Source: Ornithinimicrobium humiphilum (lineage in GTDB: Bacteria > Actinomycetota > Actinomycetes > Actinomycetales > Dermatophilaceae). Taken from it: 64,000 nucleotides of DNA. This document shows, piece after piece, positions 33,541-42,059 of the stretch. The DNA is taken from assembly GCF_006716885.1 (NCBI RefSeq), contig NZ_VFPU01000001.1:930001-994000 (forward strand). The letters run 5' to 3'. Below the pieces are notes generated by a model that was given only the letters and a program-made list of their open reading frames with translations, was not told where the DNA came from and did no database searches. How positions within the stretch are numbered: position 1 is the first letter of the stretch; each line of letters starts with the position of its first letter. A program made the position numbers and the translations under genes.

Positions 33541-34641
33541 ATGACCATGACGCCGACGTCCACGTCCTTCGCCGTCACCGAGCGCCCCGAGCGCCGCTCC
33601 GCGGAGGAGATCGCCCAGCTGCTGGAGAGCCCCGGCTTCGGCAACCTCTTCACCGAGCACATGGCGCTGATCGACTGGGACCGTGAGCAGGGGTGGCACG
33701 ACCCGCGGGTGGTGCCCTACGGCCCGATCCAGCTCGACCCCTCCGCGGCGGTCTTCCACTACGCCCAGGAGATCTTCGAGGGCATGAAGGCCTACCGCCA
33801 CGCGGACGGCTCGATCTGGACCTTCCGCCCCGAGCGCAACGCCGAGCGCTTCAACGCCTCGGCCCGTCGCCTGGCGATGCCCGAGCTGCCCCCGACGATG
33901 TTCCTCGACGCCATCAAGGAGGTCGTGACCGTCGACCAGGGGTGGGTGCCGTCGGCGGACTCCGGCGAGACCTCGCTCTACCTGCGGCCGTTCATGATCG
34001 CCACCGAGGAGGCGCTGGGCGTCCGCCCGAGCAACCGCTACCTCTTCTCGGTCATCTGCTCCCCGGCCGGCGCCTACTTCAGCGGCGGCCTCAAGCCCGT
34101 CAGCCTCTGGGTCAGCGAGCACTACGTGCGCGCCGCCGCGGGCGGCACCGGCGCGGCCAAGTGCGGCGGCAACTACGCCTCCTCGCTCGCCTCGCAGGCC
34201 GAGGGCATCGAGCACGGCTGCGACCAGGTCGTCTTCCTCGACGCGCAGGAGCATCGCTACGTCGAGGAGCTCGGCGGCATGAACCTGTTCTTCGTCTACG
34301 CCGACGGCCGGGTGGTCACCCCCGAGCTCACCGGCACGATCCTGCCGGGCGTCACCCGCTCCTCGCTGATCGAGCTCGCCCGCGAGCGCGGCCTGGACGT
34401 GCAGGAGCGCCGCTTCACCATCGACGAGTGGCGCGAGGGCGTCGCCTCCGGCGAGATCACCGAGGTCTTCGCCTGCGGCACCGCCGCGGTCATCACGCCC
34501 GTCGGGCGCCTCGCCTGGAACGGCGGCGAGCTCGAGATGGCCGGCGGCCACGAGCTGACCCTGTCGCTGCGCCAGGAGCTGCTCGACATCCAGTACGGCC
34601 GCGCCGAGGACCGCCACGGCTGGCTCTACAAGCTGGTCTGA
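33541..34641 (+). CDS. ilvE: Branched-chain amino acid aminotransferase
   Basis: PLP aminotransferase for the last step of Leu, Ile and Val synthesis. 366 residues, class IV fold: YGPIQLDPSAAVFHYAQEIFEGMKAYRHADGSIWTFRPERNAERFN, YLRPFMIATEEALGVRPS, GGTGAAKCGGNYASSLASQ with the PLP Lys, YVEELGGMNLFFVYADG and EVFACGTAAVITPVG. Two in-frame ATGs lie within five codons; the first fits the -10 box. Its last 16 bases overlap the 3' end of the convergent gene. Confidence 0.95.
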   Translation: MTMTPTSTSFAVTERPERRSAEEIAQLLESPGFGNLFTEHMALIDWDREQGWHDPRVVPYGPIQLDPSAAVFHYAQEIFEGMKAYRHADGSIWTFRPERNAERFNASARRLAMPELPPTMFLDAIKEVVTVDQGWVPSADSGETSLYLRPFMIATEEALGVRPSNRYLFSVICSPAGAYFSGGLKPVSLWVSEHYVRAAAGGTGAAKCGGNYASSLASQAEGIEHGCDQVVFLDAQEHRYVEELGGMNLFFVYADGRVVTPELTGTILPGVTRSSLIELARERGLDVQERRFTIDEWREGVASGEITEVFACGTAAVITPVGRLAWNGGELEMAGGHELTLSLRQELLDIQYGRAEDRHGWLYKLV

Positions 34642-35540
34642 GCCCCTCCGACCGCCGGGGCCGGCTCCGCGAGGGCCGGCCCCAGCGCGTCGAGCAGCCG
34701 ACGCCGCAGCGCGTTGCTGCGCACCGTGAAGTCGCGCTGGGCCGCGACGTACTCCGCCTTGCCCTCCGGCGTCTCGATCCGCACCGGCTCGTAGCCGAGC
34801 GGTCGCAGGTCGTAGGGGGCCGCGCGCATGTCGAGCTCGCGGATCTCCCGCGCCAGGTCGAAGGCCTCCAGCGTCAGCTCGCCGGGCACGAGCGGCGCCA
34901 GCTTGTAGCACCACTTGTAGAGGTCCATGCCCGCGTGCAGGCAGCCGGGCTGCTCGTTGTCCAGCTGGCCCTCGCGGGTCGGCGTCAGGGTGTTGCGCGG
35001 GGCCGCGTCGGGGGTGAAGAAGCGGTAGGCGTCGAAGTGGGAGCACGCCACCGTGTGCGACTCGACCACCTCGTCGGTGCCGCCGGCACCCAGGCGCAGC
35101 GGCCAGCCGGCGTGCCGCACCTGCTCCTCGGAGGCGCGGTAGACCATCGCCCACTCGTGCAGCCCGAAGCAGCCGAAGCGTCCCGGTCGCGAGAGCGTCG
35201 CGGAGAGCAGGCCGCGGACGAACTCCACGGCCCGCCCGCGCTTCGCGCGGAACCGCTCCAGGTCCAGGTATGCCGTGCCCGCACCGTCGCCCGCGCCCTC
35301 GTGCCAGGTGTAGAAGGACCACCCCTCGCGCTCCCGGGCGCCCTCGAGGGCCACGCCGGCCCCGGGGTGCCAGCGCGCCAGCTGGGCCGGCCGCATCGAG
35401 TAGTACTCCCAGAGGAAGTCGTCGACGGGGTGCTTGCGGCCCTCGACACGGCGGGCGAGCCGGTCGGCGGACAGCCGCTCGACGGCGGCGGCGTGCACCG
35501 CCGCGCGCTCGCGCCATACCTGCTCGGGGAGGACCTGCAC
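34626..35540 (-). CDS. Conserved actinobacterial protein, often labelled 3-methyladenine DNA glycosylase
   Basis: 304 residues, soluble. Strong conserved blocks: GRKHPVDDFLWEYYSMRPAQL, FGCFGLHEWAMVYR, CSHFDAYRFFTPDA, NTLTPTREGQLDNEQPGCLHAGMDLYKWCYKLAPLVPGEL and LDMRAAPYDLRPLGYEPVRIET. I recognise this as the family called 3-methyladenine DNA glycosylase in many genomes, but I see no helix-hairpin-helix or AAG motif, so that name should be doubted. Many His, Cys and Asp in conserved motifs suggest an enzyme. GTG start eight bases behind TACCCT (minus strand). Overlaps ilvE tail-to-tail by 16 bases. Confidence 0.7.
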   Translation of the reverse strand: MQVLPEQVWRERAAVHAAAVERLSADRLARRVEGRKHPVDDFLWEYYSMRPAQLARWHPGAGVALEGAREREGWSFYTWHEGAGDGAGTAYLDLERFRAKRGRAVEFVRGLLSATLSRPGRFGCFGLHEWAMVYRASEEQVRHAGWPLRLGAGGTDEVVESHTVACSHFDAYRFFTPDAAPRNTLTPTREGQLDNEQPGCLHAGMDLYKWCYKLAPLVPGELTLEAFDLAREIRELDMRAAPYDLRPLGYEPVRIETPEGKAEYVAAQRDFTVRSNALRRRLLDALGPALAEPAPAVGGAQTSL

Positions 35541-35548
35541 GACGTCCC

Positions 35549-35554
35549 AGGGTA
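35549..35554 (-). promoter_or_regulatory. -10 box for the gene ending at 34626
   Basis: TACCCT on the minus strand, eight bases before the GTG at 35540. Confidence 0.4.
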
Positions 35555-35661
35555 GGTGGTGGGACGCCCCGCTCCCGCACGCGCCCTCCGCGCGATGTGC
35601 CCCTCGTCACATTCGCCCGCCCAGATCCGGTCCGCGACCCGGCCGACCGGGCGGAACCCCA

Positions 35662-35667
35662 TACGCT
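35662..35667 (+). promoter_or_regulatory. -10 box of leaderless FAH-family gene
   Basis: TACGCT, seven bases before the ATG at 35675. Confidence 0.5.
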
Positions 35668-35674
35668 GGGGGCC

Positions 35675-36463
35675 ATGCGCATCTGCCGATTCACCACCGG
35701 TGACGACCCGCGGTTCGGTCTCGTGGACGGGGCCGGCGAGAAGATCGCCGAGATCACCGGCGACCCCCTGTACACCCGCATCGAGCTCACGGGCGAGACC
35801 TTCCTCGTCGACGACGTGCGGCTGCTCGCCCCCGTCATCCCACGGAGCAAGGTCGTGGCCATCGGCAAGAACTACGCCGACCACGCCAAGGAGATGGGCT
35901 CCGAGCTGCCGGCGCAGCCGCTGATGTTCTTCATCCCCAACACCTCGGTCTGCGGCCCGGGCGACCCCGTGGTCATCCCCTCCTTCGCGCAGGAGATCTC
36001 CTACGAGGCCGAGCTCGCCGTCGTCATCGGCCGGGTCTGCAAGGACGTCGCGGCCGAGGACGCCCGCAGCGTCATCTTCGGCTACACCGTCGCCAACGAC
36101 GTCACCGCGCGCGACCTGCAGCGCGGCGACGGCCAGTGGGCCCGTGCCAAGGGCATGGACACCTTCACGCCGCTCGGGCCGTGGATCGAGACCGACCTCG
36201 ACGTCTCCGACCTGCGGATCACCGCGACGGTCGACGGCGAGCCGCGCCAGGACGGCACCACGGCCGACATGGTCTTCGGCGTCGCCGAGATCATCGCGCA
36301 CGCCTCGGCGGCCTTCACCCTCCTGCCCGGCGACGTCATCCTCACCGGCACGCCGGCGGGTGTGGGCCCGATCGTCGCCGGCCAGCGCTGCGAGGTCGCG
36401 GTCGAGGGGATCGGCTCGCTCGCCAACCCCTTCGTCTCGGCCGACGACCGCGAGCGCGACTGA
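35675..36463 (+). CDS. Fumarylacetoacetate hydrolase family protein
   Basis: 262 residues. [25 protein letters not shown]-type metal motif [14 protein letters not shown] (two Glu), [27 protein letters not shown] and [14 protein letters not shown] are the standard FAH C-terminal domain with short N-terminal extension, as in acylpyruvases, oxaloacetate decarboxylases and 2-hydroxyhepta-diene-dioate isomerases. Exact substrate unknown. Four bases separate it from murI. Leaderless ATG. Confidence 0.9.
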   Translation: MRICRFTTGDDPRFGLVDGAGEKIAEITGDPLYTRIELTGETFLVDDVRLLAPVIPRSKVVAIGKNYADHAKEMGSELPAQPLMFFIPNTSVCGPGDPVVIPSFAQEISYEAELAVVIGRVCKDVAAEDARSVIFGYTVANDVTARDLQRGDGQWARAKGMDTFTPLGPWIETDLDVSDLRITATVDGEPRQDGTTADMVFGVAEIIAHASAAFTLLPGDVILTGTPAGVGPIVAGQRCEVAVEGIGSLANPFVSADDRERD

Positions 36464-36467
36464 CGGC

Positions 36468-37286
36468 ATGGCCGACACCCCGATCGGGGTCTTCGACTCC
36501 GGCTTCGGCGGGCTGACGGTCGCGCGCGAGGTGCTCGACCAGCTGCCGAACGAGTCGGTGCTCTACCTCGGGGACACCGCCCGCACCCCCTACGGTCCGC
36601 GTCCGATCGCCGAGGTGCGGCGCTTCGCCCTGGAGTGCCTCGACCGGCTCGTCGACCACGGCGTGAAGGCCCTCGTCATCGCGTGCAACAGCGCCTCGGC
36701 CGCCGTGCTGGCCGACGCCCGGGAGCGCTACGACGTGCCCGTGGTGGAGGTCATCCGCCCCGCCGTGCGGCGGGCGGTCGCGGTCACCCGGTCGGGCCGG
36801 ATCGGGGTCATCTCCACGCAGGCCACCCACCAGTCACGCGCCTACCTCGACGCCTTCGTCGCGGCGCCGCCGCAGGTGCAGGTGTGGTCCCAGCCCTGCC
36901 CCCGCTTCGTCGAGCTCGTGGAGGCGGGCGTGACGAGCGGGCCGGAGGTGCTCGAGACGGCGCGCGGCTATCTCGCGCCGCTGCGGGAGCGTGAGGTCGA
37001 CACCCTGATCCTGGGGTGCACGCACTACCCGCTGCTCACCTCGGCGCTGCAGTACGTCCTGGGGGAGGAGGTCACGCTCGTCAGCTCGGCGGCCGCGACC
37101 GCCGCCGACCTCTTCCGCGTGCTCACCGACGGTGGGCTGCTCGCGCCGGCGGGCACCGAGCCCGAGCACCAGTGGCTGACCACCGGCGACCCGCAGGGCT
37201 TCACCTTCCTGGCCCGGCGCTTCCTCGGCCCCGAGGTCGAGCAGGTGCACCGCGCCTTCGTCGGCCGCGCCGATGAGCGGGTCTGA
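36468..37286 (+). CDS. murI: Glutamate racemase
   Basis: Produces D-glutamate for peptidoglycan. 272 residues. [42 protein letters not shown] with the first catalytic Cys, [14 protein letters not shown], and [11 protein letters not shown] with the second Cys. Begins four bases after the FAH stop. In many Actinobacteria murI is followed by an MBL-fold gene, rph and rdgB; here the same genes occur in order but with a methyltransferase and a sigma-factor operon inserted. Confidence 0.95.
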   Translation: MADTPIGVFDSGFGGLTVAREVLDQLPNESVLYLGDTARTPYGPRPIAEVRRFALECLDRLVDHGVKALVIACNSASAAVLADARERYDVPVVEVIRPAVRRAVAVTRSGRIGVISTQATHQSRAYLDAFVAAPPQVQVWSQPCPRFVELVEAGVTSGPEVLETARGYLAPLREREVDTLILGCTHYPLLTSALQYVLGEEVTLVSSAAATAADLFRVLTDGGLLAPAGTEPEHQWLTTGDPQGFTFLARRFLGPEVEQVHRAFVGRADERV

Positions 37287-37299
37287 GCCCGGCGCGCTA

Positions 37300-37319
37300 T
37301 TATCTTGACGTCAAGATAA
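37300..37319. promoter_or_regulatory. 20-bp perfect palindromic operator upstream of methyltransferase
   Basis: TTATCTTGACGTCAAGATAA is a perfect palindrome, 18 bases before the GTG of the methyltransferase gene and strikingly AT-rich against the background. Size and symmetry fit a MarR-family (or similar dimeric winged-helix) operator overlapping the promoter. The regulator is not encoded nearby. Confidence 0.7.
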
Positions 37320-37337
37320 ATCTGCCGAGGAGGCCGC

Positions 37338-38108
37338 GTGCGCAGCTGGGACCCCGACCGCTACCTGACCTACGCCGACGAGCGCGGCCGCCCCTTCGTC
37401 GAGCTGGTCGCCCGGGTGGGGGCCGAGGAGCCGCGCACCGTGGTCGACCTCGGCTGCGGCCCCGGCAACCTCACGCGGCTGCTCGCCGAGCGGTGGCCGT
37501 CGGCCGAGGTGGTCGGCGTCGACTCCAGCCCCGAGATGGTGGAGCGCGCCGGCGGGGTGCACGGGATCACCGCCGAGCTGGCCGACCTGCGCGACTGGGC
37601 CGCGCACGACGGTGACCCGGTGGACGTGCTCGTCACCAACGCCGCCCTGCAGTGGGTTCCCGGTCACCTGGAGCTGCTGCCGACCCTCGTCGGCCGCGTC
37701 GCGCCCGGCGGCTGGTTCGCGATGCAGGTGCCGGGCAACGTCGGCGAGCCCAGCCACACCCTGCGGGCCGAGGTCGCCGACCGGCCTCCCTACGCCGAGC
37801 ACACGCGGGGGGTCGCCGCCCCGGCGTCGCACGACGCCGCGACCTACCTGAGCGTCCTGCAGGAGGCCGGCTGCGAGGTGGACGCCTGGGAGACCACCTA
37901 CCTGCACGTCCTCACCGGACCCGACCCGGTCTTCACGTGGGTCTCGGGCACCGGCGCCAGGCCGACCCTGCAGGCGCTGCCCGACGGGCTGCGCGAGCGC
38001 TTCGAGAAAGAGTTCCGGGCACGCCTGCGGGAGGCCTATCCCGCCGACGACCAGGGGCGGGTCGTGCTGCCCTTCCGGCGGGTCTTCGCCGTCGCCCGCC
38101 GCGCCTGA
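37338..38108 (+). CDS. tam: Trans-aconitate 2-methyltransferase-like SAM methyltransferase
   Basis: 256 residues. MRSWDPDRYLTYADERGRPFVELVARV is the characteristic Tam N-terminus; SAM motif VVDLGCGPGNLTRLLAERWP at about 36-55, VVGVDSSPEMVERA and ALQWVPGHLELLPTLVGRVAPGGWFAMQVPGN follow. Tam methylates trans-aconitate, an aconitase inhibitor. The GTG has GAGGAGG six bases upstream, so this mRNA is leadered, unlike many neighbours. Tight control by the TTATCTTGA palindrome is likely. Confidence 0.85.
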   Translation: MRSWDPDRYLTYADERGRPFVELVARVGAEEPRTVVDLGCGPGNLTRLLAERWPSAEVVGVDSSPEMVERAGGVHGITAELADLRDWAAHDGDPVDVLVTNAALQWVPGHLELLPTLVGRVAPGGWFAMQVPGNVGEPSHTLRAEVADRPPYAEHTRGVAAPASHDAATYLSVLQEAGCEVDAWETTYLHVLTGPDPVFTWVSGTGARPTLQALPDGLRERFEKEFRARLREAYPADDQGRVVLPFRRVFAVARRA

Positions 38109-38179
38109 CCGAGGGGTCTGTCGAAGATTGGGTCCTCCTGCCCCTGACGCGGAGGGGGTCGAGCGGGCACCATGTCTGC

Positions 38180-38938
38180 ATGGATCTCACGATCGTGGGG
38201 TGCTCGGGGTCCCTCGCGGGGCCGGAGTCACCGGCCAGCTGCTATCTCGTCCGCGCGCAGGCCGAGGGCCGCAAATGGCAGGTGCTCCTCGACCTCGGCT
38301 CCGGCGCCCTCGGCGCGCTCCAGCGGCATACCGACCCGATGTCGTTGGACGCCGTGATCCTGTCCCACCTCCATCCGGACCACTGCCTCGACATGACCGG
38401 GCTGCGGGTCATGCGCCAGCACGGCCCCCGGCCCGCCACCGAGGACCTGGTCGTCTACGGCCCCGGCAACACCGGGGAGCGGCTGGCCCGCGCCTACGGC
38501 GTGGACGAGCCGGACCCGATGGCCGGGATGCGCTTCGTCGCCCTCGAGGACGGCGTGCCCGTGACGATCGGGCCGTTCAGCGTCACCCCCTACTCGGTGC
38601 GGCACCCGGTCCCCACCTTCGGCCTGCGGATCGCGGCCGACGGCGTGGTGCTGGCCTTCACGGGCGACACCGACACCTGCCCGGGGCTGGAGCCGCTCAT
38701 GCACGAAGCGGACCTCGTGCTCTCCGAGGCCTCCTACCTCGAGGGCCGCGATACCGGCCGTGGCGTCCACCTCACCGCCCACCGCGCGGCGACCGCCGCC
38801 CGGGACGCGGGCGCCCGGCGGCTCATGCTCACCCACCTCCCGCCCTGGACGAGCGCCGAGGACGCCGTCGCCGAGGCCTCCCAGGTGTGGCACGGCGAGG
38901 TCGAGGTCGCCCGCCCCGGCCTCACCGTGACGGTCTGA
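38180..38938 (+). CDS. MBL-fold metallo-hydrolase
   Basis: 252 residues. MDLTIVGCSGSLAGPESPASCYLV, then the zinc motif ILSHLHPDHCLDMTG (HxHxDH), FTGDTDTC, and LTHLPPW: layout of cAMP-phosphodiesterase/RNase Z-like beta-lactamase-fold hydrolases. This is the MBL gene commonly found between murI and rph in Actinobacteria; its substrate is not established. ATG with GGAGGGGG further upstream; 71-base gap after tam has nothing else of note. Confidence 0.85.
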   Translation: MDLTIVGCSGSLAGPESPASCYLVRAQAEGRKWQVLLDLGSGALGALQRHTDPMSLDAVILSHLHPDHCLDMTGLRVMRQHGPRPATEDLVVYGPGNTGERLARAYGVDEPDPMAGMRFVALEDGVPVTIGPFSVTPYSVRHPVPTFGLRIAADGVVLAFTGDTDTCPGLEPLMHEADLVLSEASYLEGRDTGRGVHLTAHRAATAARDAGARRLMLTHLPPWTSAEDAVAEASQVWHGEVEVARPGLTVTV

Positions 38939-38975
38939 GGCAATCCCTCCGGGCCGCCCGACCGTAGTCCCGGAC

Positions 38976-39551
38976 ATGGCCCCCGTCTCGCGCGCCGACC
39001 GCGCCGCCGACGCCGCCCTGCTCGCGGGGCTGGCGCTGGACGACCCCGCCGTGTCGGCGGCCTTCGTGCGCCGCTTCCAGGGGCCGGTCTTCGGGCTCGC
39101 GGTGAGCATCACCCGTGATGCCGCGCTCGCCGAGGACGTGAGCCAGGAGGTCTTCGTGCGCGCCTGGCGCGCCGCCGGAGGGTATGACGTGCGCCGCGCC
39201 TCGGTCCTCACCTGGCTGCTGACGATCACGCGCAACGCCGCGATCGACGCCGTCCGGGCCCGCCGCAGCGCGCCGACCGAGGACGACCTGCTCGACCAGC
39301 TCGTGCAGGACACCACCGCCCAGCCGCCCGACCTGCAGGAGAGCGCGGTGCACCGGCTCGAGACCGAGCAGGCGGTCCGCCGGCTGCACAGCATCGCGCC
39401 CGAGCAGGCCCGGGCGGTCGTGCTGGCGGTGCTGGGCGGCTGCACCGCCGCCGAGGTGGCCGAGCGGGAGCAGATCCCGCTCGGCACCGCCAAGACCCGC
39501 ATCCGCACCGGCCTGCGCCGGCTGCGGGCCACGATGGAGAGCACGCGATGA
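38976..39551 (+). CDS. ECF-type RNA polymerase sigma factor
   Basis: 191 residues. Region 2 FVRRFQGPVFGLAVSITRDAALAEDVSQEVFVRAWRAAGGYD, RRASVLTWLLTITRNAAIDAVRAR; region 4 LHSIAPEQARAVVLAVLGGCTAAEVAEREQIPLGTAKTRIRTGLRRLR. Resembles SigK/SigL-type ECF factors. ATGA overlap with its anti-sigma gene. Start five bases after a weak TAGTCC box. The downstream cupredoxin and membrane protein are probable regulon members. Confidence 0.92.
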   Translation: MAPVSRADRAADAALLAGLALDDPAVSAAFVRRFQGPVFGLAVSITRDAALAEDVSQEVFVRAWRAAGGYDVRRASVLTWLLTITRNAAIDAVRARRSAPTEDDLLDQLVQDTTAQPPDLQESAVHRLETEQAVRRLHSIAPEQARAVVLAVLGGCTAAEVAEREQIPLGTAKTRIRTGLRRLRATMESTR

Positions 39552-40288
39552 GTGAGCTGCAGCAGGCCGGTCCCGGCCCCTGCCCCGACGAGGACGAGCT
39601 GGTCGAGCTCGCGCTCGGCCACGCCGACCGCCTGGGCGCCGACCGGCTCTCGGTCCACCTGGCGACCTGCGCCGCCTGCCGACGGTCCTACGACGACCTG
39701 GCCGGAGCGGTCGAGGCCGTGCTGCCCGCCGTGCCGCGGATCGCGCCCCCGCCCGGCTTCGAGGAGATCGCGCTGCAGCGCCTGGAGGAGGCGCGCCAGG
39801 ACCTGGCCGAGGCCTACGCCCCGGGACCGTCCGACCCCGCCGGCGGCCCCGGTCCGACCCGCCGCCCCGCACCGGATCCAAGGCCCGGACGCCGCGCCGT
39901 GCTGGTCGCCGCCGCCGCGGCCGTGCTGGGCGCGGCCACCGGGGCCGGCGCCACGGCATACCTGACGAGGGGGGAGCCCTCGCCCTGGGCGACGCCGCTG
40001 CTCACGGCCGACGGCCGACGGGTCGGCACGGTCTCGCCGAGCTACGGCGACGCCGGCGCCTTCCTCGTGGTCGACGTGACCCACGGGCCGTCCGGCCGCA
40101 GCTACACCTGCCGGCTGCGGACCGCCGACGGGAGCTCCCAGGACGTGGCGACCTGGAGCCTGGCCGACGACCGCCCCAACAGCTGGGTCGTGGCCGTGGA
40201 GGACCCGGACGCCGTCGTGGCGGTCGAGCTGGTCGGGCCCAGCGGCGCCGTCTGGTCGACCGCCGCCCTCGGGGCGCAATCCGCCTGA
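39548..40288 (+). CDS. Membrane anti-sigma factor with zinc-binding domain
   Basis: 246 residues. Cytoplasmic ZAS motif HLATCAAC (His37, Cys41, Cys44), one membrane helix (RRAVLVAAAAAVLGAATGAGATAYL, about 115-139) and an extracytoplasmic domain of about 105 residues that resembles the RskA/anti-sigma-K C-terminal domain (VTHGPSGRSYTCRLRTADG, WVVAVEDPDAVVAVELVG). Sequesters the upstream sigma factor until an envelope signal. ATG overlaps the sigma stop. The outer domain keeps one Cys. Confidence 0.85.
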   Translation: MSELQQAGPGPCPDEDELVELALGHADRLGADRLSVHLATCAACRRSYDDLAGAVEAVLPAVPRIAPPPGFEEIALQRLEEARQDLAEAYAPGPSDPAGGPGPTRRPAPDPRPGRRAVLVAAAAAVLGAATGAGATAYLTRGEPSPWATPLLTADGRRVGTVSPSYGDAGAFLVVDVTHGPSGRSYTCRLRTADGSSQDVATWSLADDRPNSWVVAVEDPDAVVAVELVGPSGAVWSTAALGAQSA

Positions 40289-40310
40289 GGCGGCCGGCCG
40301 TACCACCACC

Positions 40311-40793
40311 ATGCACGGCACCCCAGCACAGGACGGCGGCCCCCGCCGGGCACCCCTGCTCTCCTCCTTCGGCGGTCTCACCCTGGCCGCCGTCCTGCTG
40401 GCCGGCTGCGGCGACCCGGGAGGGGGCGACAGCGGCGACGGCGCGGCGCCGGCACCCAGCACACCGGCGGCGACCTCGACGGCACCGGGAACCGACGACG
40501 AGTCGACAGGCACCTCCGACGAGGCCGCGGCCGAGGAGGTCGTGATCACCATCGAGGGCTTCGCCTACTCCGTGCCCGACTCGGTGCCCCCGGGCGCGCA
40601 GATCACCGTCCGCAACGCCGACGGCGTCGGGCACACGGTCACCTCCGACGACGGCGGCGCGACCTTCGACGTGCCCGTCGGGCCGGGGGAGGAGGTCACC
40701 TTCACCGCGCCCGAGGAGCCCGGCGAGGTCCCCTTCCACTGCACCCCGCACCCCGCGATGACCGCGACGCTCGTCGTCGCCGAGGAAGGATGA
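40311..40793 (+). CDS. Cupredoxin-domain lipoprotein
   Basis: 160 residues. Lipobox LLAGC at about residue 32 after a short signal, then a Ser/Thr/Ala-rich linker, then a plastocyanin-like domain: GHTVTSDD (first copper His) and PFHCTPHPAM (Cys, His, Met ligands). A type-1 copper site therefore looks intact, suggesting an electron carrier at the outer face of the membrane. Third gene of the sigma operon; the signal for the anti-sigma may be redox or copper status, which is inference. Confidence 0.85.
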   Translation: MHGTPAQDGGPRRAPLLSSFGGLTLAAVLLAGCGDPGGGDSGDGAAPAPSTPAATSTAPGTDDESTGTSDEAAAEEVVITIEGFAYSVPDSVPPGAQITVRNADGVGHTVTSDDGGATFDVPVGPGEEVTFTAPEEPGEVPFHCTPHPAMTATLVVAEEG

Positions 40794-40798
40794 GCGCC

Positions 40799-41248
40799 AT
40801 GACCACCCGCGCCGAGGCACCCACGGCCCGCGCGACGTCACGGCCGCGGGCCGAGCTCGTCAGCCGCGCGATCGTCGTGCTCGGTCTCGTCGCCGACACC
40901 GTCGTGCACCTGATGCTCGCCCCCGTCATGCAGGTGGCCGCGCCGGGCGGGGTCGGCGGCGGCACCCTCTTCCGCGCCCAGGCCGTCGTCGCCGCCGTCG
41001 TCGCCCTGCTGCTGCTCGTCACGGGGCGTCGGTGGGCCTACGCGCTCGCCCTGCTCGCGGCGCTGTCGGCGCTGGGGCCCGTGCTGCTCTACCACTTCGT
41101 GGACGTGCCGCCGATCGGCCCCGTCCCGCGGATGCACGACCCGTTCTGGTCGCCGGAGAAGGTCGTCAGCGTCGCCGGGGAGGCGCTCGCCGCGATCTTC
41201 GCGGTGGTGGGCCTGCGGCAGACGGGCCGGGGGCCGGGCACCAACTAG
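40799..41248 (+). CDS. Small membrane protein in the sigma-cupredoxin operon
   Basis: 149 residues, four predicted helices at about 22-45, 55-77, 80-100 and 122-140. The loop after the third helix ([25 protein letters not shown]) is Pro/His-rich. Family not recognised. I chose ATG 40799 because GGAAGGA lies eight bases upstream; the ATG at 40790 overlaps the cupredoxin stop but sits on the ribosome-binding site. Function unknown, probably linked to the cupredoxin. Confidence 0.65.
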   Translation: MTTRAEAPTARATSRPRAELVSRAIVVLGLVADTVVHLMLAPVMQVAAPGGVGGGTLFRAQAVVAAVVALLLLVTGRRWAYALALLAALSALGPVLLYHFVDVPPIGPVPRMHDPFWSPEKVVSVAGEALAAIFAVVGLRQTGRGPGTN

Positions 41249-41251
41249 TCT
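41246..41251 (+). promoter_or_regulatory. -10 box of leaderless rph
   Basis: TAGTCT, seven bases before the ATG at 41259; it overlaps the end of the previous gene. Confidence 0.5.
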
Positions 41252-41258
41252 GGGCGGT

Positions 41259-42059
41259 ATGACGACCGGTAGCCGCCACGACGGCCGCGCACCTGACCAG
41301 CTCCGCGAGATCCGCATCACCCGCAACTGGCTCGACCACGCCGAGGGCAGCGTGCTCGTCGAGTTCGGCCGCACCCGCGTGCTCTGCGCGGCGTCCTTCG
41401 AGGCCGGCGTGCCGCGCTGGCGCAAGGGCAGCGGCAAGGGCTGGACCACCGCCGAGTACGCCATGCTGCCCCGCGCGACCCACACCCGCTCCGACCGCGA
41501 GTCCGTCAAGGGCCGCGTCGGCGGGCGCACCCACGAGATCAGCCGGCTCATCGGCCGCTCGCTGCGCGCGGTCATCGACCTCGACGCGCTGGGCGAGAAC
41601 ACCATCCACCTCGACTGCGACGTGCTGCAGGCCGACGGCGGCACCCGCACCGCGGCCATCACCGGCGCCTTCGTCGCGCTCGTGGACGCCGTCGAGACCG
41701 CCCGCGAGCAGGGCCTGATCCCGCAGGACGCCGAGCCGATCACCGGCTCCGTGTGCGCGGTCAGCGTCGGCATCGTCGACGGCGAGGCCGTGCTCGACCT
41801 CGACTACGTCGAGGACTCCGGGGCCGACACCGACATGAACGTCGTCATGACCGGCGACGGGCGCTACGTCGAGGTGCAGGGCACCGCCGAGGGCGTGCCC
41901 TTCGACCGCGAGCTGCTCGACGTGCTCCTCGACGTCGCCGCCGAGGGCTGCGCCGAGCTCACGGCCCGCCAGGAGGCGGCGCTGGGCGCCGACGACATCG
42001 GCGGTGCCGACGCCCGCGCCGTGGGTGCCGACATCGACCAGGGGCCGCCCACGTGGTGA
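41259..42059 (+). CDS. rph: Ribonuclease PH
   Basis: Phosphorolytic 3'-to-5' exoribonuclease that trims tRNA precursors. 266 residues: [102 protein letters not shown] and [33 protein letters not shown]. About 20 residues longer than usual at the C-terminus. Overlaps rdgB (GTGA). Confidence 0.96.
   Translation: MTTGSRHDGRAPDQLREIRITRNWLDHAEGSVLVEFGRTRVLCAASFEAGVPRWRKGSGKGWTTAEYAMLPRATHTRSDRESVKGRVGGRTHEISRLIGRSLRAVIDLDALGENTIHLDCDVLQADGGTRTAAITGAFVALVDAVETAREQGLIPQDAEPITGSVCAVSVGIVDGEAVLDLDYVEDSGADTDMNVVMTGDGRYVEVQGTAEGVPFDRELLDVLLDVAAEGCAELTARQEAALGADDIGGADARAVGADIDQGPPTW

Noticed and set aside
37300..37319. Palindrome after murI as a terminator
   Set aside because: Short weak AT-rich stem, no loop, placed next to the following start codon; an operator is more likely.
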